Below are positions 32,313 to 33,516 of a stretch of 33,516 bases of DNA, in pieces. The notes under the pieces are model-generated. The model had not been told where the DNA came from and made no database searches. It saw only the letters and a list, made by a program, of their open reading frames with translations. The DNA is taken from positions 62,743 to 96,258 of the forward strand of contig NZ_JAFMPN010000018.1 in NCBI RefSeq assembly GCF_017351175.1. Direction: 5' to 3'. Position 1 is the first letter of the stretch. Every line of letters begins with the position of its first letter. Position numbers and translations under genes: made by a program. This DNA comes from Desulfovibrio sp. Huiquan2017 (GTDB lineage Bacteria; Desulfobacterota; Desulfovibrionia; Desulfovibrionales; Desulfovibrionaceae).

Positions 32313-33425
32313 ATGATTATCGGCATCCCCAAGGAAATCAAAACGCTGGAAAACCGCGTGGCCATGACCCCCGGCGCGGTGGAATCCCTGGTCCGCCAGG
32401 GCAACGACGTGCTGGTCGAGGCCGGAGCGGGCCTGGGAAGCGGCCTGGCCGACGAGGAATACGTGGCCGCGGGAGCCAAGATGGTCTCCGCCGAAGAGGC
32501 TTGGAGCGCCGAGATGGTCATCAAGGTCAAAGAGCCGCTGGAGAGCGAGTTCAAGTACCTGCGCAAGGACATGGTCCTGTTCACCTACCTGCACCTGGCC
32601 GCCGCTCCCGAGCTGACCAAGGCGCTGCTCGACGCCGGAACGACTTCCGTGGCCTACGAGACCGTCAAGTCCGCCGACGGCACCCTGCCCCTGCTGACCC
32701 CCATGTCCGAGGTCGCCGGACGCATGGCCACCCAGGTGGGCGCGCACTACCTGGAAAAGACCCAGGGCGGCCGGGGCATCCTGCTCGGCGGCGTGCCCGG
32801 CGTGTACCCCGCCGAAGTCCTTGTCCTGGGCGGCGGCGTGGTCGGCACCAACGCGGCCCGCATCGCCATGGGCATGGGCGCGCGCGTGACCATCCTCGAC
32901 CTTTCCCACCAGCGCCTCCAATACCTGGACGAAGTGTTCCAGGGCCGCATCACCACCATGATGTCCACCGAGCCCAACATCCGCCAGATGATCCAGCGGG
33001 CCGACCTCGTCATCGGCGCGGTCCTGCTGCCCGGCGCCAAGACCCCGAACCTGATCACCCGCGACATGCTCCCCCTGATGAAGGAAGGCGCGGTCATCGT
33101 GGACGTGGCCGTGGACCAGGGCGGCTGTATCGAAACCACCCACGCCACCACCCACGACAACCCGACCTACGTCATCGACGGCGTGGTCCATTACGGCGTG
33201 GCCAACATGCCCGGCGCGGTACCCCGCACCTCCACTTTCGCCCTGGTCAACCAGACCGCTCCCTACGCCCTGCGCTTGGCCGCCAAGGGCGTGGACGCCC
33301 TCAAGGCCGATCCCGGCCTGGCCCTCGGCCTGAACACCTGGGCCGGACACCTGACCTGCCCGGCCGTCGGCGCCGCGCTCAACATCGAGTCCATGACCCC
33401 GGAAGAGGCCCTGGCCCAAATGTAG
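32313..33425 (+). CDS. ald: Alanine dehydrogenase
   Basis: The 370-aa product catalyses NAD-dependent interconversion of L-alanine with pyruvate and ammonia (EC 1.4.1.1). The N-terminus [21 protein letters not shown] is diagnostic, with Arg15, Lys73 and His94 matching the substrate-binding and catalytic positions of characterised enzymes. The Rossmann loop is [22 protein letters not shown]. The later [13 protein letters not shown] and [11 protein letters not shown] blocks are also conserved. Length is standard. AAGGAG lies 7 nt before the ATG. It forms the common lrp-ald pair and ends in a terminator at 33449-33480. Confidence 0.97.
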   Translation: MIIGIPKEIKTLENRVAMTPGAVESLVRQGNDVLVEAGAGLGSGLADEEYVAAGAKMVSAEEAWSAEMVIKVKEPLESEFKYLRKDMVLFTYLHLAAAPELTKALLDAGTTSVAYETVKSADGTLPLLTPMSEVAGRMATQVGAHYLEKTQGGRGILLGGVPGVYPAEVLVLGGGVVGTNAARIAMGMGARVTILDLSHQRLQYLDEVFQGRITTMMSTEPNIRQMIQRADLVIGAVLLPGAKTPNLITRDMLPLMKEGAVIVDVAVDQGGCIETTHATTHDNPTYVIDGVVHYGVANMPGAVPRTSTFALVNQTAPYALRLAAKGVDALKADPGLALGLNTWAGHLTCPAVGAALNIESMTPEEALAQM

Positions 33426-33448
33426 CGGACGTCGCTCCCGCACACGAC

Positions 33449-33480
33449 AAAGGCCCCGGTCCAACGACCGGGGCCTTTTT
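33449..33480 (+). terminator. Rho-independent terminator after ald
   Basis: AAGGCCCCGGT (33450-33460), a 6-nt loop and ACCGGGGCCTT (33467-33477), followed by T residues. Perfect 11-bp stem, 24 bp after the stop. Confidence 0.92.
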
Positions 33481-33516
33481 CTTATGCGGCCCCATGTCAA
33501 GGACTCCCGTATTTCT

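Overview
The window reads as chromosome of a GC-rich sulfate-reducing deltaproteobacterium of the Desulfovibrio/Pseudodesulfovibrio type. The decisive evidence is a complete dsrMKJOP operon (minus strand, 16500 to 11340), encoding the membrane redox complex that serves dissimilatory sulfite reduction. Other genes fit this host: an FmdE-MoeA hybrid, a DUF2318/ABC cluster, PAS-rich signalling proteins and a DUF1007-NicO fusion. The genus is an inference. I see no rRNA, tRNA, CRISPR array, insertion sequence or phage gene.

Layout. 49-1293 (minus): a 52-residue unknown protein, a bactofilin and a YpeA-like acetyltransferase. 1351-2022 (plus): a D-lyxose isomerase-family cupin with a strong terminator. 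2172-5892 (plus): a four-gene overlapping transporter operon (periplasmic binding protein, FecCD-type permease, ATPase, ModA-like protein), best read as MolABC-like molybdate/tungstate uptake; it is preceded by a perfect 36-bp palindrome with a 6-nt centre and a leader hairpin. 6138-8432 (plus): DUF2318 protein, FtsX/MacB-type permease and LolD-type ATPase, probably for iron or another metal. 8503-11165 (minus): FmdE-MoeA hybrid and a VOC lipoprotein. 11340-17225 (minus): dsrP, O, J, K, M and, at the promoter-proximal end, an RsbRD-N-domain gene whose promoter carries an HcpR/Rex-like operator. 17461-20022 (minus): five-PAS diguanylate cyclase. 20460-23255 (minus): TrmI-type tRNA methyltransferase and a sensor kinase with a Cys-rich PAS domain. 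23426-25893 (plus): TYW1-like radical SAM protein and RNase E/G. 26065-30012 (minus): glycosyltransferase, transmembrane sensor kinase and orphan binding protein. 30122-31558 (plus): DUF1007-NicO metal exporter. 31783-33425 (plus): Lrp/AsnC regulator and alanine dehydrogenase, closed by a terminator.

How the genes fit together. Two themes stand out. First, oxyanion and metal handling: the Mo/W-like importer, its cytoplasmic ModA-like protein, the FmdE-MoeA hybrid, the DUF2318/ABC cluster and the DUF1007-NicO exporter. Second, energy metabolism: dsrMKJOP under a promoter that looks redox-regulated. The best lead is the Mo/W-like operon. Its palindrome has the geometry expected for a tyrosine-recombinase-derived regulator such as TunR, and its fourth gene encodes a ModA fold with no export signal.

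All gene functions are inferred from sequence features read by eye. No database search or structure prediction was run.
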